Positions 8,942 to 17,862 of a DNA stretch of 64,000 bases are shown piece after piece. A model generated the notes under the pieces. It was not told the DNA's origin. It did no database searches and saw only the letters and a program-made list of their open reading frames with translations. Within the stretch, counting starts at the first letter, position 1. Each line of letters opens with the position of its first letter. The DNA is from Alteraurantiacibacter buctensis (GTDB lineage Bacteria; Pseudomonadota; Alphaproteobacteria; Sphingomonadales; Sphingomonadaceae): positions 1-64,000 of the forward strand of contig NZ_WTYV01000007.1 in assembly GCF_009827655.1 (NCBI RefSeq), in the 5' to 3' direction. A program made the position numbers and the translations under genes.

Positions 8942-11386
8942 TCAGAACCGCTTCTTCAGGCTGATCGCCCATTCGCGCGGGCGGCCCGGCTGGGCATTGG
9001 CCCCGGCAGGACCGGAGATCTCGGCGGTCGTCAGGTAATAATACTCGTTGAACAGGTTGGTCACCTCCAGCGACGCTTCCAGGTCCTCGTCCACGTTGCG
9101 CCACGTCAGGCGTGCGTTGGCCAGCGTGTACGGCGCAATGCGCGTTCGGTTCTGGTTCACCGCAGTGCCGAACACCTCGGACTGGTAGCTGGCATCGAAG
9201 CGCGGCGTGAACGATCCCATGGCGCCCGCCTCGATCCGATATTGCACGCCGACGCTCCATTTCCATTCGGGCGTGTACGGCGGCGACATACCAAACTGCA
9301 CACCGTTGGGGCTGGTCGGTCCACCCGCCGCCGGAGCAATAGTCTTGTATTCGAAATCGAGGTAGCTAGCTGAAGCGTCGATCACCAGGCCGTCGGTCGG
9401 CCGGATCGACGTTTCGGCTTCGAGGCCGCGAATCCGCGCGGTTCCAACGTTTGCCGGCAGACCACACGGGAACGCGGCCGTAGCCGGCAGCGGCGGCGGA
9501 TTGAACTGCGGGCAGCTGTTCAGGATCAGCTGAATGTCCTGATAATTGGACGAGAATGCCGCTACGTTAAAGCGCATGAGGCGGTCGAACAGCTCCGACT
9601 TGAAGCCAAGTTCCCACGTTTCCAGCGTCTCCGGCCCGAAAGGCTGCACCTGCGTGTACGCGAATGGCCGCGGATTGACGCCGCCGCCCTTGAAGCCGGT
9701 CGAATACTGACCGTACACGTTGACCTCGTCGGTCACCTGATAGGCCAGGTTCAGCCGGTAGTCCCAGCGGTTACCGCGATAGGTGCCGGTCTTCCCGTCG
9801 AGCAAAGCATTCTGCCCGGTCAGCAAATTGCCTGCGCGGTCGCGTCGGCGATAGCTGTAATCCTTGCCTTCTTCGGTATATCGCACGCCCGCAGTGGCTG
9901 TGAGTTCGTCGGTCAGGTCGTAAGACGCATGGACAAAACCGGCGCGCGTGAAGCTGGGAACCGGATCGCCGGAGACGAATACCAGCGGCGTTCCGGGCGT
10001 ATAGCGGAGGTCCTGCCGGGCGGTGTAGAAAATGTCCTGGTTCATGATGAACCCGCCGAGGGTGTAATTCAGCCGATCGCCCACTTCGCCGTTCAGGCGC
10101 AGCTCGTTGCTCCACGAATTGAACTGCAATCGGTTGGGGCCGCCCAGGCCATGGGACAGCGGCGACAAGTCGTCCTCGGCGGTAAAGATGGAATCGTACC
10201 AGCGGTAAGCCGTGATTCCGACGAGTTCCAGGCTATCTGCCAGCTGCCATTCGACCTGGCCCGAGATGCCCCAGCCCTTGAAGTTTACCTGCCCGTCGAT
10301 TGCCGACCGCTGCAAGGCGCCGTCGGCGGGCGATTCATACGCGGCGAAATTGCAGAACCGGCCGCAGATGAAACGGTTATCGAAGCGGAAGGGGATGGAG
10401 AACGGGTTGATGTCGCCATTGCCGGCATAGTTCGCGTCGACCAGCACGCCCCCCGCCATTTCATGCTTCTGACGCGTGAAATCGGCGATGACGTTGACTT
10501 CCAGATCGGGCGTCGGTTCGTAGCGCAACTGTGCGCGGGCGGCGCGGAAGCCGACTTCGCCCTGGCGCGAAAGCAGACAATTGGGCGCATCGCGCAGCGC
10601 CGGGATGCCGCCGGCAGGGTTGACCTGTGCGGTGACGCCGGCACTGGTGACATAGGTTGCGGGACCGCCGGCGGGAAAGACGCAGCCGAAGTCGAGCCGG
10701 TCGACATAGCCATCCTGCTGGCGGCTGACCGCGGCGACCCGCAAGGCCAGCGTGTCTTCGATCAGGCCCACGTCGACCGCCCCGCGCATATCGATGCGGT
10801 TGCGGCTGCCATATGTCGCCGACAGGAAGCCCGAGCCGTCGCCTTCTGGGCGGCGCGAATAGAGCTTGATCGAGCCGCCGATGGAGTTTTTGCCCGACAG
10901 CGTGCCTTGCGGCCCGCGCGAGATCTCGACCCGGTCGAGATCGAGCAGGTCAAGGATCGAGCCGGTCAGTGTCGAATAGTAGACGTCATCGACATAAAGT
11001 CCCACGCCAGGCTCAAGTGCCGGGTGGAAGTCGAACTGGCCGACGCCGCGGATATTGGCCGCCAGCGACGGTCCGAAGAACGACGAGTTCGGCTTGAGCG
11101 TCACCGAAGGGGCCTGTGCCGCCACTTCGGCGATGGTCACCTGGCTGCGCGCCTCCATCATCTCGCCCGACACAGCGGTAATCGCGATCGGCGTGTATTG
11201 CAGATTCTGTTCGCGGAATTGCGCGGTGACGACGATTGTCTCGACTTCGTCGGTCGACGCCTCGACTTCGGGCGAAGCGGGCGCATTGCCTCCGGTCTGG
11301 GAACCCGCCTGCTGGGCGGCGACCGGTGCAGCGATGGTGACGGCCAAAACACTGGCGGCGGCGAGCAGATGGCGTTGCTTGTTCAT
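8942..11386 (-). CDS. TonB-dependent outer-membrane receptor
   Basis: 814 residues: signal peptide to about residue 25 (APVAAQQ), TonB box VETIVVTAQ near 47-55, plug (about 60-180, including VEISRGPQGTLSGKNSIGG) and a beta-barrel ending ISLKKRF. Its sequence type resembles the sphingomonad receptors that accompany aromatic and xenobiotic catabolic genes. It is the last gene of the MFS-decarboxylase-receptor operon, 33 bases after the amidohydrolase, so it may take up the same or a precursor compound. Confidence 0.92.
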   Translation of the reverse strand: MNKQRHLLAAASVLAVTIAAPVAAQQAGSQTGGNAPASPEVEASTDEVETIVVTAQFREQNLQYTPIAITAVSGEMMEARSQVTIAEVAAQAPSVTLKPNSSFFGPSLAANIRGVGQFDFHPALEPGVGLYVDDVYYSTLTGSILDLLDLDRVEISRGPQGTLSGKNSIGGSIKLYSRRPEGDGSGFLSATYGSRNRIDMRGAVDVGLIEDTLALRVAAVSRQQDGYVDRLDFGCVFPAGGPATYVTSAGVTAQVNPAGGIPALRDAPNCLLSRQGEVGFRAARAQLRYEPTPDLEVNVIADFTRQKHEMAGGVLVDANYAGNGDINPFSIPFRFDNRFICGRFCNFAAYESPADGALQRSAIDGQVNFKGWGISGQVEWQLADSLELVGITAYRWYDSIFTAEDDLSPLSHGLGGPNRLQFNSWSNELRLNGEVGDRLNYTLGGFIMNQDIFYTARQDLRYTPGTPLVFVSGDPVPSFTRAGFVHASYDLTDELTATAGVRYTEEGKDYSYRRRDRAGNLLTGQNALLDGKTGTYRGNRWDYRLNLAYQVTDEVNVYGQYSTGFKGGGVNPRPFAYTQVQPFGPETLETWELGFKSELFDRLMRFNVAAFSSNYQDIQLILNSCPQFNPPPLPATAAFPCGLPANVGTARIRGLEAETSIRPTDGLVIDASASYLDFEYKTIAPAAGGPTSPNGVQFGMSPPYTPEWKWSVGVQYRIEAGAMGSFTPRFDASYQSEVFGTAVNQNRTRIAPYTLANARLTWRNVDEDLEASLEVTNLFNEYYYLTTAEISGPAGANAQPGRPREWAISLKKRF

Positions 11387-11419
11387 GTCCTTCTCCCTCT
11401 CATGATTGTTTCGCGGCCG

Positions 11420-12454
11420 TCAGCCGCGCGGAGCGATCTTGAAAATGCGTTCGGCATTGCCGTGCGTCACGGCTTGGCGCTCGGCCTCGCTCAAGGGCGC
11501 CTCGCGAATGAATTGCACCGCCGGCTCCATCGGCTGGTAGGGATAGTCGATCGCCCACATCACGTTTTCGACCCCCAGCTTGTCGATCGAGTAGCGCAGC
11601 GCCAGCGGGTCTTCGACGCCGCTGGTGGTGATGACGAAGTTGTCCTTGAAGTACTCGGCGATTGACCGTTGTGTCCGGGGCGCGCGACCAGCCTTCTGCG
11701 AGCGCGTGTTCATGAAATTGATCCGCCACAGCCAGAAGCCGATCGCCTCGCCCATGTGACCGATGCAGATCTTGAGGTTCGGGAACCGGTCAAACACGCC
11801 GCCCGCCATCATCCGCACGGCGTGGGTGCCGACTTCGACCCCGTACCCCCACATCGCCGAATCCATGCCGTAGTCGGCCAGCGGGCCCTTCAGCGTCAGC
11901 GAAGGCGCGCGCGGGTGGATGTAGATGCATGCGCCGAGCGCCTCGGCCGCTTCGAGGCACGGCCAGAACTTGGGATCGTCGAGATATTCGTCGTTGGTGT
12001 GGCTGTTCAGGATGAAGCCGTTCAGCTTAAGCTCGGTAATCGCACGCTCCATCTCGCGCGCTGCGCGGCGCGGACTTTGCGGCGCGAACGAGGCCAGACC
12101 GGCGAAGCGATCGGGCCGCCCGTGGCAGATTTCAGCCAGCCGGTCATTCGCCAACGCCGCCAGATCGGTCGCCGTATCGGCGTCGAACATTTGCACACCC
12201 GGCGCGGTCAGCGACAGCAGGTGCATATCGATGCCCAGCGCATCCATCTGCGGCAGCCGTTCGCCCTCGATGTCGAGCAGGCCGGTCAGGAAGTCGACCC
12301 CGGCGTATTCCGCGCCGCCGCCCACGGCCTCGTAGATGCCGCTGACCAGCAGCTTGTCGAGGCTCTGGCTCGGACCTTTGCAGGTCTCCGCCAGCTGTGC
12401 GGCAACCTCGGGGATTTGCCAGGCTTCTTCGGTGGCGATCAGACGGACGGACAC
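11420..12454 (-). CDS. Amidohydrolase-family aromatic acid decarboxylase (LigW/gamma-resorcylate type)
   Basis: 344 residues from a GTG start preceded by AAAGGGAG at a 7-base spacing; this matches family length. Signatures are IATEEAW at the N-terminus, FILNSHTNDEYLDD, IYIHPRAP, ICIGHMGEAIGFWLWR, and AIDYPYQPMEP near the C-terminus, supplying the metal-site Glu, His and Asp of the LigW (5-carboxyvanillate) and gamma-resorcylate decarboxylases. The likely reaction is non-oxidative decarboxylation of a hydroxylated aromatic acid; the exact substrate cannot be read. It starts 17 bases after the MFS gene. Confidence 0.75.
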   Translation of the reverse strand: MSVRLIATEEAWQIPEVAAQLAETCKGPSQSLDKLLVSGIYEAVGGGAEYAGVDFLTGLLDIEGERLPQMDALGIDMHLLSLTAPGVQMFDADTATDLAALANDRLAEICHGRPDRFAGLASFAPQSPRRAAREMERAITELKLNGFILNSHTNDEYLDDPKFWPCLEAAEALGACIYIHPRAPSLTLKGPLADYGMDSAMWGYGVEVGTHAVRMMAGGVFDRFPNLKICIGHMGEAIGFWLWRINFMNTRSQKAGRAPRTQRSIAEYFKDNFVITTSGVEDPLALRYSIDKLGVENVMWAIDYPYQPMEPAVQFIREAPLSEAERQAVTHGNAERIFKIAPRG

Positions 12455-12471
12455 AGGCAAACTCCCTTTAT

Positions 12472-13674
12472 TTAGTGCGACAGCGGCGGGCGGCGCGAGA
12501 GCCACAACGCCAAGAAGGCGGCGACGATCATCGGCACGACGGGGATGAGGAAGAACTGGTGCGGCGCAAAGAAGCCCGCCCCGGCAACGGCGGCCCCCAC
12601 CAGCGGGCCGATGATCGAGCCGATCCGGCCTATCCCCAGCGCCCATCCCAGGCCCGAACTGCGCATGGCCTCGGGGTATGTTGCGCCGGTCGCACCGTTG
12701 ATGGCGTTCTGCGTGCCGATCACGCCAAATCCAGCCATCACGATCAGGATCGTCAGCGCCGCCGTGCCCCACACTACCGCTCCGGCAAGGCCCAGCATGA
12801 TCGCGCCAGTCAGGGCGAACAGGCCAGCCGTGCGCCAGCGGTTCCAGCTCAGCATGATGCTGGAAAAGATGCCGCCGATCGTGCCACCGGTGTGAAACGC
12901 GGTGGTCAGCCAGGCCGATTCCTCCAGCGAAAAGTTGGCCGCGCGGGTCACCAGCGGCACCCAGGCATTGAGCAGGTAGCCGCTCATCAGGCAGAACGCA
13001 AAGATGAACCAGATCGCGATGGTCTGCGCGCGGTAGGTGGGAGCCAGCAGCCGGCGGACCCCAGGGCGCGGCGCCTCGCCGCTGTCAACGACCGCGTCAT
13101 CGTTTGCTTGCGGGCGGCCTTCGGGCAACGAGAAGTGGACGATTAGCGCGATGATCAGCGGCAGAATGCCGCCTAGCAGGAACATCACCTGCCAGCCATA
13201 GTCGCCGATCAGCTGGGCCGCGGCCACGCCAGCGACGACGCCGCCGAAGGTGATGCCGATCCCGACGAGCCCAGTCGCGGTCGCGCGGTATCGCGGCCCG
13301 GCAATCTGCGCGGCGAGCGCCAGTGCGTTGGGCAGCATGCCGCCGAGGCCGACGCCGACGAAAAATCGCAAGATTACCAGTTGGGTCAGCGACGTCGCCA
13401 TCACGGTGACGAGCGAAACAAGGCCGTAGGCAATACACGAGCCGACGATCACCTTGCGGCGGCCGTGCCGGTCGCCCAGCGGACCGATCAGGATCGCGCC
13501 CACCAGCACCCCAACCAGCGAGGCGCTGAGTACCGGGCCCAGTTGCGCCGGTGTGACGCTGAAGGCGGCTACGATCGACGGACCGGCAAGGTTTGCGGCC
13601 TGCAGGTCGAACCCCTCGACCACCAGTGCAATCACGATGATTGCCCGGCCCACCAGCGGCCGGTCGCGCACCAT
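12472..13674 (-). CDS. MFS transporter, aromatic acid:H+ symporter type
   Basis: 400 residues with about 12 membrane segments. The loop 2-3 signature GDRHGRRKV and the early EGFDLQAANLAGPSI segment resemble the AAHS family (PcaK/BenK-like). It should sit in the inner membrane and import an aromatic carboxylate driven by protons. First gene of the operon with the amidohydrolase and TonB receptor, which together make an outer-membrane, inner-membrane and enzyme set. Confidence 0.85.
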   Translation of the reverse strand: MVRDRPLVGRAIIVIALVVEGFDLQAANLAGPSIVAAFSVTPAQLGPVLSASLVGVLVGAILIGPLGDRHGRRKVIVGSCIAYGLVSLVTVMATSLTQLVILRFFVGVGLGGMLPNALALAAQIAGPRYRATATGLVGIGITFGGVVAGVAAAQLIGDYGWQVMFLLGGILPLIIALIVHFSLPEGRPQANDDAVVDSGEAPRPGVRRLLAPTYRAQTIAIWFIFAFCLMSGYLLNAWVPLVTRAANFSLEESAWLTTAFHTGGTIGGIFSSIMLSWNRWRTAGLFALTGAIMLGLAGAVVWGTAALTILIVMAGFGVIGTQNAINGATGATYPEAMRSSGLGWALGIGRIGSIIGPLVGAAVAGAGFFAPHQFFLIPVVPMIVAAFLALWLSRRPPLSH

Positions 13675-13722
13675 GTTCTCTCCCTCGATCCAGCCTTATG
13701 TCAGGCGGTATGCAAGTTATAA

Positions 13723-13743
13723 TGAACCTTAGTTCACTTAAGT
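13723..13743. promoter_or_regulatory. Operator candidate between MFS and TetR genes
   Basis: TGAAC-CTTA-GTTCA at 13723-13736 is an inverted repeat, directly followed by the 8-base palindrome ACTTAAGT (13736-13743). They lie in the divergent gap between the transporter operon and the TetR gene, the usual place for a TetR site. Confidence 0.45.
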
Positions 13744-13824
13744 CAACCGACATCCGCTGGCAGGCCGATGCGGTTGACCTGGTGCGCCTCAGGCCATAGT
13801 CCACGAGTGGAAAGGGGATCGTCT

Positions 13825-14463
13825 GTGGCCAGCGCGACACGTCGACGAGCACGCCGTAACAGTCGCGGCGAAGCGGCCGATCGGATGATTGCGGTCGGCC
13901 GCGAACTCCTTTCCGACCGCGATATTGACTTGCTTACCGTACGCGAGATCGCCGAAGCTGCGGGTTCGTCGGTGGGCAGCTTCTACAACTGCTTTGGTGA
14001 CAAGGAGCAGTATTTCGCCAGCTTGATTGAAGACATGGTCTTGCGCCGGCAGGCCGGGGCCAGGGTCAACTTCGGCCAGCCCTTTGCTGAACTGCCCCGC
14101 GCGCTCGCCACCGGCGCGATCACCAATTTCCGCGAGCACCAAGGTATGATCCGCAGCGCCTTGCGCAAGCATCTGCTGGGTGCGCCGGTGTGGGACCCGA
14201 TCTCCGTGATGAGCACCGAGTTTGTCGACGAGTATCGCCGGCGTTGCAGCCAGCATCTCGGCCGCCCGCTGACCCGCACCGAGCGCAAGCGCATCGCGTT
14301 TGCTTTCGTCTGGTTGTACGGGATGCTGATGCAGCAGGTTATGCGCGTAAACAACACTCACGATTACGACAGCCAAGACCAGGAATTTACCGAACACGCC
14401 GTCCAGAGCTTCCTCAGCCTGCTGTACGACGCGATCCCGTTGACCGGCACCGCCGAAGGGTGA
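13825..14463 (+). CDS. TetR/AcrR family transcriptional regulator
   Basis: 212 residues from GTG 13825, chosen because AGGGG lies 7 bases upstream; GTG 13807 and ATG 13768 are alternatives. The N-terminal helix-turn-helix contains LLTVREIAEAAGSSVGSFYN followed by FGDKEQYFASL, typical of TetR. The helical C-terminus would bind a ligand. Its divergence from the MFS-decarboxylase-TonB operon suggests it is the local repressor. Confidence 0.85.
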   Translation: MASATRRRARRNSRGEAADRMIAVGRELLSDRDIDLLTVREIAEAAGSSVGSFYNCFGDKEQYFASLIEDMVLRRQAGARVNFGQPFAELPRALATGAITNFREHQGMIRSALRKHLLGAPVWDPISVMSTEFVDEYRRRCSQHLGRPLTRTERKRIAFAFVWLYGMLMQQVMRVNNTHDYDSQDQEFTEHAVQSFLSLLYDAIPLTGTAEG

Positions 14464-14906
14464 GCCGGCGGGGCGCGACCGGACTTTCAGTCGAACTGAC
14501 CACCGCCAGGCCAAAGCTGATCACAGGCAGGCTGCAACCAGACGAAGAACTGGTCGCAGGCGAAGGCGGCACCGTCACCATCCACGTGCCGCTAACCCTC
14601 CCCTTGCGCGGCGGCCGCAAATACGTGGCAGCAAGTCATCGTGCTGGAACTCCGGATCTGACGCTGATCGCGGCCCTGCGCAGGGCCCATGCGATGCTCG
14701 ACCGCGACCGGGGTCGCCCACTCATGGTCGAAGCGCCTGCCTCACCGTACGATCGCCGTATCCTGCGCCTCGCTTTCCTCGCCCCTGACCTGCAAACCGA
14801 TATCCTCAACGGACGTCAGCCTGCCTCTCTCAACCTGGAATACCTGATGGCCCGCGACATCCCGCTCGCCTGGTCGGAGCAGCGCACAGCCCTCGGCTGG
14901 GCCTGA
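14464..14906 (+). pseudogene. Large serine recombinase, C-terminal fragment
   Basis: After the TetR stop the frame encodes the C-terminal tail of recombinase-family proteins common in alphaproteobacteria: a basic RKYVAASHR segment, then APASPYDRRILRLAFLAPDL and the terminal IPLAWSEQRTALGW. The catalytic resolvase domain and most of the recombinase domain are absent, and no start codon context is seen. It is the relic of an excised or degraded element. Confidence 0.7.
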
Positions 14907-14916
14907 CCCGCTGCTC

Positions 14917-15130
14917 CCTGTTCCATCGAACAAATAGCCTGTTCAGGTCGAATATCAGGCCCTGTTATGGCGATTAAATACCCTGTTCGGTCGAATAACA
15001 GGGAAACGGGGTTCTGACGCACACAACCTACGGAAAACGAGGCATTTTTTGCGATCATCCCGAGCGAGTTCGGCCCGCAACAGCCTGTTTTTGACTGCAA
15101 ATGCGCAATTTTCCCTGTTCTTCCCTGTTA
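14917..15130. repeat. CCTGTT repeat tract downstream of recombinase fragment
   Basis: CCTGTT recurs at 14917, 14938, 14961 and 14982 (steps of 21, 23 and 21 bases), with a TCGAA motif in three of the four units, and again at 15083, 15113 and 15123. The helical-turn spacing is iteron-like. The rest of 14907-15321 (about 415 bases) holds no gene that I can support; its last part is repeat copy 2. Confidence 0.5.
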
Positions 15131-15169
15131 ACCGGCAAAACCCAGGCAAACTGAACTGATGCTCCTCAG

Positions 15170-15320
15170 GCCAGAGACGGGTGCTCCAATTGGCCGGCAA
15201 AGCTGGACGTTGAGACTGGTCTGTTCGCGCCTCCGTGACGGTTTAGGCCGCGCAAACCCGCCTGTTCCGCGCCCTTGCGCAGGGCGCCTGATATCAGAGA
15301 CCATTTGTGGGGGTGGTTGG
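15170..15320. repeat. Diverged repeat flanking IS6 copy (copy 2)
   Basis: Partner of the repeat at 461-584: about 37 identical bases (15284-15320) directly left of the IS end, and weaker similarity further left. Copy 2 has an extra segment of about 26 bases relative to copy 1. Confidence 0.6.
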
Positions 15321-15321
15321 C

Positions 15322-15867
15322 GGTGCTGTCAGTCTAACTGCAACTTGTCTCTGATTGGCGGAGTTCGCCCAACCCTAACGTCGGCTCAGGCCATGAGCGA
15401 CCGCCACTCGGCCAGGGCGGCCGAGCGGCGGGTCTTGTAGGTTGTCCTGTCGACGAGGTGGCGTTCGAGGTTAAAGTGGTTGTGGACGTTCGCGTGAACC
15501 GAGGCGAACTTCTGTAGGCCCTTCATCTGGCGGAAGTGCAGCATGGCCCTTTCCCGTCGGCGGAACGGCAGGTGGCTGTTCTCCACCCGGTTGTTGGCCC
15601 GGCGTCCGACCGCCTGCTTGTAGGTGTTGCCAAGCTCGGTCATCGCCGACTTATACGAGCGCAGGCCGTCGGTCGCGATCTCGGCGGGTGAGCCGTGGCG
15701 CTTTCGCGCCTTCTTCATGAAAGCCAGCGCAGCCTTCTTGTCGCGGGTCACCTCGGGCGATGAATTGAAATAGCGGAACGGGCTGGCTGGCTTGCGAGAA
15801 CGAGACATGCCAGCGCCCTACCCTCGCTGGCCGAGAACGCTAGTAGTGCGTTTGCTCTGACAGAGCC
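15322..15867 (-). mobile_element. IS6-family element with internal deletion
   Basis: Both ends match the intact 841-bp copy (left GGTGCTGTCAGTCTAACTGC, right gctctgacagagcc), but this copy is only 546 bp. The transposase frame 15386-15808 (140 residues against 238) joins SSPEV directly to TRDKKAALAF. This removes about 98 residues, including the first catalytic Asp of the DDE triad, in frame. It cannot transpose by itself. Its right end overlaps the 3' end of the FnrL gene. Confidence 0.85.
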
Positions 15868-16609
15868 CGCGCAAAGCATCCATATCCCGGATCAGCAGGT
15901 CGAAGCGATTGGGCGATGTAAGCAGGCCCTCGTTGCGCATGACTGTAAACTGGCGGCTGACCGTTTCGATGTTCATGCCCAGCAGGTCGCCGATCTGCTG
16001 CCGGGAAAATGGCACATCGATAAATCTTTGCCCCTGCACAGGCGTCGCAATGCCGAAGGTTTCGGCAAGGTGCAGCAGGAACTTCGCCAGTCGCGCGCCT
16101 GCCGATGTCGTCCCCAGGATGCCCATCCATTTTCGCAGTTCGTCGAGATCGCTGAAGGCCAGCTCCAGCAGTGCATGGCCCAGCGGCGGATAATCACGGG
16201 CCAGGGCATCGAAGCCGTGTCGCGGCAGCAGGCAGATTTCCGCTTCTCCGACCGGATCGATATCATACCCGGCACCCTCGCCGACGGCGCGGCCGACAAG
16301 AGTTCCCGGAAAGGCCAGCCCCACGATCAGCTGGGTCCCGCGCGCGGTCGATGCGCTCAGCTTGACGATGCCGCTGCGGACGACCGCCAGGTAGCGGCCG
16401 GCATCGCCCTGCCAGGCGATCGGCTCGTCGCGGCGAAGCCTGCGCGCTGCACGCATCTGCTCAATCTGGCGCAGCCGATCAGGCGGCAGGATGCCACAAA
16501 CCGACTTGTGACGGATCGGGCATTCGGCACAGGACTGCGGCGCGGCTTTGCCAAGCTGGCCTGCACTCTGGCGGGCGACTGGCTCCGTGCGGGCAAGGGC
16601 CATGGTCAT
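15818..16609 (-). CDS. fnrL: FNR/FixK-type oxygen-responsive regulator (FnrL-like)
   Basis: 263 residues. An N-terminal cysteine cluster, CAECPIRHKSVC, plus a later Cys in GEAEICLLPR fits a 4Fe-4S FNR protein; a cyclic-nucleotide-fold core and the C-terminal recognition helix SRQQIGDLLGMNIETVSRQF follow. Active FNR dimers bind TTGAT-N4-ATCAA under low oxygen. ATG 16609 overlaps the stop of the upstream receiver gene (ATGA). The last 14 or so residues (SKRTTSVLGQRG region) are encoded by the IS end, so the native C-terminus has been replaced just after the recognition helix region; the DNA-binding part is intact. Confidence 0.85.
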   Translation of the reverse strand: MTMALARTEPVARQSAGQLGKAAPQSCAECPIRHKSVCGILPPDRLRQIEQMRAARRLRRDEPIAWQGDAGRYLAVVRSGIVKLSASTARGTQLIVGLAFPGTLVGRAVGEGAGYDIDPVGEAEICLLPRHGFDALARDYPPLGHALLELAFSDLDELRKWMGILGTTSAGARLAKFLLHLAETFGIATPVQGQRFIDVPFSRQQIGDLLGMNIETVSRQFTVMRNEGLLTSPNRFDLLIRDMDALRGLCQSKRTTSVLGQRG

Positions 16610-17010
16610 CTGCCTGGCGCCTTTATTTCGGGCAGGCCGGCAATGGCTTTCAGCAGGGTCTCGCCCAGCAGCGGCTTTTCGATCACCTGCGCCCCTAGTT
16701 CCACGCAAACCCGCAGCAGCGGCAAGCCTGGGGTAGAGGTAAGGACAATGACCGGTCGGCCCAGCTCCACCCCCCACCAGCGGGCCAAGTCCTCGGGGAA
16801 ATTGCTGCCCCGGCCCTCGCAATCCAGCACCAGGCAATCAGCCTCGCTTGCCAGATGGTCCGGCCTGCTGCCACGAGCCACCGCCAGGGCATGAATGCCA
16901 TAGCCGCGGGTCTCCAGCGCAAAGGCGATGGCCGTGCGCACCCCTTCGTCGGCCACGCCAAGCGCGACGACTTTCTGTGGCGCAGTGCCTGCGGGTGTGC
17001 GCACAGTCAT
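16606..17010 (-). CDS. Single-domain response-regulator receiver protein
   Basis: 134 residues with receiver-like features: a VVALGVADEG strand with acidic residues, Asp63 in CLVLDCEG, Thr/Ser in VIVLTSTPG, and Lys112 in VIEKPLL. No output domain. GTG 17004 is an alternative start because GGAGG abuts ATG 17010 but lies 6 bases from the GTG. Coupled to fnrL by an ATGA overlap and adjacent to fixLJ, so it may be an additional phosphate acceptor or sink in the oxygen circuit (inference). Confidence 0.65.
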   Translation of the reverse strand: MTVRTPAGTAPQKVVALGVADEGVRTAIAFALETRGYGIHALAVARGSRPDHLASEADCLVLDCEGRGSNFPEDLARWWGVELGRPVIVLTSTPGLPLLRVCVELGAQVIEKPLLGETLLKAIAGLPEIKAPGR

Positions 17011-17045
17011 CCTCCGGTCTGATGATGCAGGGGAAGCGGCGGCCT

Positions 17046-17735
17046 TCAGGCCGCGTGCTTCCAGATAGGCTCCAGCGAGCGGTGCGGCGGACATTCGGCC
17101 ACGGCTTGCGTGGGCAGGTCGGCCAGCTCGTTGGCAAAAGAGTGGTTGACGTCGCGATGGTGCGCCTCGTCGGCGCGCACTACCAGCACCACGTCGCGCA
17201 GGGTGGCATCGTCCGGCAGCCCCCAATAGGCGCGGGCGATAGCCGGCGCGGGCACATTCGCGCTGCGCCCTTCGTCAATCTCGGCCAGGTAATGGGTATA
17301 ACTGATCACCGCCTCTTCCTCGAAGTAGCCAACCACCCGGTGGGCGGTGCGCGGGCTGGCCAGGTAGAGGACGAAGAAGCCGACGTAGAACACCCATTGC
17401 ACGGCAATGATTACCATGCGCTCGAACAGCGTGGGCTGGGACACTTCAATGAAGGTCATGAGGTGCATCCGCTCGTTTTCGGCCTCGTCCATCAGGGTGC
17501 GGATCCAGCCACGATCGTCGCGCATGCGGCGCAGGGCGTGCAGGTGGTTGATCGTCGCCCCGACCATGCCGGGAACTGCCGCGACGGTTTCCAGCACCAC
17601 TGCCCGGTGGCCATAGCGCCTGGCGAAGAAGGTATCGGCGCACCAGCGCAGCACCTTGGTAAAGCCAAAGGCCACGCGGTCCGACAGGCCGCGCGGCTGG
17701 TGGTGGATCGACAGGTCGACCATGGGGGCAGTCAT
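17046..17735 (-). CDS. aox: Alternative (cyanide-insensitive) ubiquinol oxidase
   Basis: 229 residues. All four di-iron motifs of AOX are present: [32 protein letters not shown] and [11 protein letters not shown]. Two hydrophobic stretches (about 55-75 and 110-135) suit a monotopic inner-membrane protein that oxidises ubiquinol with oxygen without proton pumping. ATG 17735 is preferred over ATG 17741 because AGGAGA lies at a better distance. First of three minus-strand genes (aox, receiver, fnrL), divergent from fixL. Confidence 0.92.
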   Translation of the reverse strand: MTAPMVDLSIHHQPRGLSDRVAFGFTKVLRWCADTFFARRYGHRAVVLETVAAVPGMVGATINHLHALRRMRDDRGWIRTLMDEAENERMHLMTFIEVSQPTLFERMVIIAVQWVFYVGFFVLYLASPRTAHRVVGYFEEEAVISYTHYLAEIDEGRSANVPAPAIARAYWGLPDDATLRDVVLVVRADEAHHRDVNHSFANELADLPTQAVAECPPHRSLEPIWKHAA

Positions 17736-17862
17736 TTGCATTCTCCTGACCATTCCGGCACCAAGGCCGGGTTGCTTCGTTGCGTGGCAATTAGGCCGGC
17801 CATCAGGGAGAGGCGATTTGGGTCTTCATCCTACGGGCCAACACGGAGGCGGGCAGCCCAGC

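Noticed and set aside
17742-17862. TTGCGTGGCAA in the fixL-aox gap as an FNR box
   Set aside because: It does not fit TTGAT-N4-ATCAA; FNR control of aox cannot be supported from this gap.
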